Shown one piece after another: positions 13,266 through 15,987 of a DNA stretch of 15,987 nt. The first letter of the stretch is position 1, and each line of letters begins with the position of its first letter. The notes beneath the pieces are model-generated. The model was not told where the DNA came from, made no database searches, and worked only from the letters and a program-made list of their open reading frames with translations. The position numbers were made by a program, and so were the translations under genes. Origin of the DNA: JAZDLC01 sp043802345 (GTDB taxonomy: Bacteria > Planctomycetota > B15-G4 > JADJEK01); the NCBI GenBank assembly GCA_043802345.1, contig JAZDLC010000355.1, forward strand, positions 1 through 15,987. Direction: 5' to 3'.

Positions 13266-15509
13266 TCACTGGAGCCCCAGGGAGCGCAGCATCTCCTCCC
13301 GGGGCGGCGAGATCCTCAGGCCGTCCGGGCCGTTCTGGTCGGGCCAGGTGCGGATCATCAGGAGGACCTGCTCGCGGCCGGCTTTCATCTTCACCGCCTG
13401 GCGGGGTGTCTTGCCGCCGAGCGCCGGGATCTTCTCGTCGAGCCACTCCATGGCCTTCTGGTGCAGGAACTCGCGCACCATCTGATTCATCTCCGCGGTC
13501 GGCGGGGGCTCAGGGGGGCCGGGGAGGCGGTCGTCGAGGGGCGAGGGGTCCTCGAAGATGTCCCTGGCCTGAACGCTCTCGAAGCGGACGCCGGGAGCCT
13601 GCTCCAGGAAGGCTCGCGCCTGCTCGAGCCGCTCCGCGGAGTTCACCTGCAGGACGAGTTCCTTGCCGATGATCTCGATCTGCCCCAGCAGCGTCTGGTC
13701 CGACGCGCGGAGCCAGTGGTAGGCATCTTCACCCTCACCGGTGGGAGGGTCCACATCGTCGCGTTCGGACAGAAAGCGACGGGCCGCCTCCGGATCCTCG
13801 AGCGAAAAGCACGCGGTCTGCCACGCGAGCGTGTGGCCGTCCCTGTTGACCAGCCGCGGCGGACCGGCCTCGAGAAACCCGGCGAACCACTCCCAGATTC
13901 TCCCGAGCAGGTGGGGTTTTTTCGCGAACGCCTCGCGGGTGCTGTTCAGTCCGCGCTTCTTCAAGAAGGCGAGGGCGTGGTCCACGGCCATCGGGGGAAG
14001 GGGCGGCCCTTGCGGCAGCGCGAAGGTGAACGGCCCCGCCGGGAGCAGCGTCAGAGGCGCGACGATGTTGGCGCGCAGGGAGTTCGCGATGCCGAAGTCA
14101 TGAACCGTCACTTGCTCGTCCGTGAACAGATCGGACAGCAGGATGCGCCCCTCCGCCGGGTCGGTCTCCTCGACCCTGTAAAGCGAGGGGACTGCCCGCT
14201 GCCGGGCGAGCAGGAGCGCGCGTTTTTTGGGCGAGAGGGCGCCGCCGAGCAGGGTCTCGACCAGGGTGGGTGAGTTCCGGGTGTGCCGGTAGTGCGCCGC
14301 CCGCCACGCGTCGAACGCCATGGCCGCGGAGTACTGCTCCATTCCGACCAGGAGCTCGTCGCCAAGCTCCGGCTGGCCGAAGTAGCGCTGCATCGCGCGG
14401 TATTCCTCGTTGGAACGTTCATCGTTCATCTCGGTGATCTGTTCGTACAGCTCTCGCTCCTCCGCCTTCCAGCGCGCGAGCTCGGGATCGCGGGCCTCCG
14501 CCGGGGGCGGCTGCGACGGGGCCGGCCCCTGAGAGATGGCCTCCCGGATCCTCGCCGCGACCTCCTCCAGCTCCGGCTGATCCGGGACGTAGCGGACCTC
14601 GATCCGGGCGGCCGTCAGGGTCGCCTGCAACGGCTCCAGCAGGCTCTTCGAAGAGAACCGCATTTCCCTGGGGAGACCGGGCTCGCTGTCGCGGACGACT
14701 CCATGGAACAGGTCGTCGAGGTTCTGAATCGATTCACCGATCCCGACGCCGAGCACCGGCTCGCAACAGAGAACCTCTCCCGTGCCACGGTCCAGGACCA
14801 GCAGGGTGCGGAGCGATCGATGGTCTCCTTTGACGGCACTGCCCAGATCCGTCAGTGTGACCAGCCAGCAGGCGTCGCTCTGTTCCAGCCCCTCGAGGTC
14901 CAGGTTGACGGCGGGAGCCGGCTCGACCTCCGGCAACGGTGACTCCGTCAGTTCCACGTCGGGTTGCGCCGGCTTGCCGGTCACGACCAGGGTCTGGATC
15001 GTCTCTTTTTCGCGGGGATCGCGCCCCTCGAGCCGTCCATCCTGCCAGGCGGTCAGGAAGGCGGAGACCGCGTACAGCAAAATCCGCTGCTCCCGTGCCT
15101 GGAGCGCCCTGGCATGTTGGCCGGGCGGCTTGCCGATGAGCAGCGGCGCGCTCGCCTCGCGTCGCGCGGAAAAGCCCGCCTGGTCGAGGATCCGGCGGCA
15201 AGGTGGAGGGATTTCGTGAAGCCGCTCGAACGAAAACGAGAGGGATGACTCCTCGGCGAATGCCTGCGCCGGCGGCTCACCCTCGAGGGTCCGCAGCAAC
15301 GGCTGCAAGGCGTCCGCGCCCAGAATGAGCGCGAAGCCGAATTCCATGCCGGCGCCACCCAGGACCATGCCGAACGCCGCCTGCTCTTCGTCCGGAATCA
15401 GCACCTGGAAGAAGTGGTCGTCGTCGAACTCCTTCCATGGCGCCAGGCGCTGGAACTCGAGCGCCTTCTGGACGAGCTGCCGGGCGATGCGATCCTTGGA
15501 ACTGCTCAT
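13266..15509 (-). CDS. Large DUF7309-like protein with C-terminal toxin-binding-like domain (paralog B)
   Basis: A 747-residue paralog of the protein at 4165-6423, colinear throughout. The first 29 residues are identical (start MSSSKDRIARQ), with only a few silent base changes in that stretch. The C-terminal third is also strongly conserved (PALGGKTPRQAVKMKAGREQ and RTWPDQNGPDG), as is the central block around LLSDLFTDEQVTVHDFG. Divergence is concentrated in the linker near residues 340-360, which is Pro/Glu-rich in both, and in surface positions. Retention of the same frame, length and motifs argues that both copies are under selection. The ATG at 15509 is preceded by the same 15-nt leader as paralog A. 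It is upstream of the TOTE gene in the same orientation but separated from it by the oppositely transcribed ATPase gene, so it probably has its own promoter. Function unknown; the toxin-binding-like C-terminus hints at a protein-protein role. Confidence 0.8.
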   Translation of the reverse strand: MSSSKDRIARQLVQKALEFQRLAPWKEFDDDHFFQVLIPDEEQAAFGMVLGGAGMEFGFALILGADALQPLLRTLEGEPPAQAFAEESSLSFSFERLHEIPPPCRRILDQAGFSARREASAPLLIGKPPGQHARALQAREQRILLYAVSAFLTAWQDGRLEGRDPREKETIQTLVVTGKPAQPDVELTESPLPEVEPAPAVNLDLEGLEQSDACWLVTLTDLGSAVKGDHRSLRTLLVLDRGTGEVLCCEPVLGVGIGESIQNLDDLFHGVVRDSEPGLPREMRFSSKSLLEPLQATLTAARIEVRYVPDQPELEEVAARIREAISQGPAPSQPPPAEARDPELARWKAEERELYEQITEMNDERSNEEYRAMQRYFGQPELGDELLVGMEQYSAAMAFDAWRAAHYRHTRNSPTLVETLLGGALSPKKRALLLARQRAVPSLYRVEETDPAEGRILLSDLFTDEQVTVHDFGIANSLRANIVAPLTLLPAGPFTFALPQGPPLPPMAVDHALAFLKKRGLNSTREAFAKKPHLLGRIWEWFAGFLEAGPPRLVNRDGHTLAWQTACFSLEDPEAARRFLSERDDVDPPTGEGEDAYHWLRASDQTLLGQIEIIGKELVLQVNSAERLEQARAFLEQAPGVRFESVQARDIFEDPSPLDDRLPGPPEPPPTAEMNQMVREFLHQKAMEWLDEKIPALGGKTPRQAVKMKAGREQVLLMIRTWPDQNGPDGLRISPPREEMLRSLGLQ

Positions 15510-15524
15510 GGTTCAGGCCTCGGG
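15510..15524 (-). promoter_or_regulatory. Ribosome-binding site and leader of paralog B
   Basis: The sequence is identical to the leader of paralog A, with GAGG 8 nt before the ATG. Further upstream (15525-15590) a TTGACG resembling a -35 box can be seen on the minus strand, but no -10 box at a normal distance, so I do not call a promoter. Confidence 0.55.
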
Positions 15525-15590
15525 GCTCGTGGGCGGAGGGCGATCTCTACCCCACCGTCGTGCCGCCCGGGCGTCAAGATCCCTCGCCTC

Positions 15591-15716
15591 TCAGCGGCGC
15601 TTTCGCCCCCGCTTCGAGACCTCCCGGACCACGCGCTCGAGCATCTCGACCCAGTCGGGAGCGTCATCCGCGAGCGCGATCCGTGAGAACACGGTTGGCG
15701 GCGACGCCAAGGTCAT
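15591..15716 (-). pseudogene. C-terminal remnant of an unrecognised protein
   Basis: The last 41 codons of a minus-strand frame ending in a very basic tail (RGRKRR) look genuinely coding: third positions are mostly G/C and the residues form an amphipathic helix (DDAPDWVEMLERVVREVSKR). The ATG at 15716 has no ribosome-binding site. The frame stays open to 15869, but upstream of about 15720 codon use loses its G/C third-position bias, so the gene appears cut there. It would be upstream of paralog B by 81 bp, in the same orientation. Family not recognised. Confidence 0.45.
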
Positions 15717-15987
15717 GGTGATGTGATCGTGGGCGCGGACATTTCGCTGAGTCTGCGGTGCCCACCAACGTCTACAACCTGGACCTCCTCTGCACTCGCT
15801 TCGAGCCTCTCTGCTTTCGGGCGCTCTGTCGCCGCAACCAACGTGGGCACATGACTTGGGAATGACCACTTGGGAATGACCCGTCCAGAGAGTGGAGGGC
15901 CGGCTCGCAAAGGCACGCGTCCCGCCCCCTTCATCCCTACGACGATCAGCAGAGTTGCGAGATGCGATTGCACTTTCCGGGGGGGGG
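15717..15987. other. Right-edge region without a convincing gene
   Basis: About 270 bp, less GC-rich than the rest. A short plus-strand frame (about 15725-15861, stop TGA; includes VPTNVYNLDLLC) has good third-position G/C, and a minus-strand frame (15713-15973) is open, but neither has a start signal or a recognisable family. The region holds a 14-bp tandem repeat and ends in nine G. It may be the border of a mobile element at which the assembly stopped. Confidence 0.4.
15854..15881. repeat. Tandem duplication of ACTTGGGAATGACC
   Basis: Two perfect, adjacent 14-bp copies (15854-15867 and 15868-15881). Such short iterated motifs occur at the ends of some insertion sequences; no transposase is visible in the remaining 100 bp, so the cause is unresolved. 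Confidence 0.6.

Noticed and set aside
15713..15973. 86-codon minus-strand frame at the right edge
   Set aside because: No ribosome-binding site, no recognisable family, mixed codon use and a tandem repeat inside it; not called as a gene.

Overview
This is a high-GC bacterial window. There are no rRNA or tRNA genes and no clear taxonomic marker, so I cannot name the lineage; GC-rich Myxococcota-, Acidobacteriota- or Planctomycetota-like bacteria would all fit. All six complete main genes, and the 5'-open gene at the left edge, end in TGA and strongly prefer G/C at third codon positions. The run of nine G at the right edge suggests the end of an assembled contig.

Layout. Left edge (2-1741, +): a 5'-truncated protein with a beta-propeller-like first half and a TPR-like second half. 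Nine bases further on lies the end of a convergent minus-strand block (15509 down to 1751). In transcription order this block is paralog B (13266-15509), then, beyond an oppositely oriented ATPase gene, a TOTE-type primase/helicase (9348-11429), a SNF2 helicase with SWIM zinc finger (6468-9209), paralog A (4165-6423) and a radical SAM protein (1751-3892). Paralogs A and B are about 750-residue relatives with an identical first 29 residues and an identical 15-nt leader carrying the ribosome-binding site. Between B and the TOTE gene, on the plus strand, sits a DUF234-type ATPase with a PD-(D/E)XK-like C-terminus (11685-13124). It is preceded by a 47-bp AT-rich inverted repeat with TATAAT at its centre and followed by repeats resembling an insertion-sequence end. 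Right edge: a short C-terminal gene remnant (15591-15716), then sequence of different character with a 14-bp tandem repeat and the G run.

Functional picture. The core looks like an accessory nucleic-acid-processing island, probably of the conflict or defence type: a primase-helicase, a SNF2 translocase, two copies of a large protein ending in a toxin-binding-like (MbcA/ParS/Xre-type) domain, and a radical SAM enzyme. Several parts look damaged. The TOTE protein lacks the whole segment that should carry its Walker A and DECH motifs. The DUF234 ATPase has Asp in place of the conserved P-loop Gly. The reading frame upstream of the radical SAM gene is interrupted by two stops. The SNF2 protein and both paralogs appear intact. 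The most interesting candidate for an undescribed unit is therefore the SNF2-SWIM helicase paired with the duplicated 750-residue protein. The island may alternatively be decaying, or reduced to scaffolding roles.
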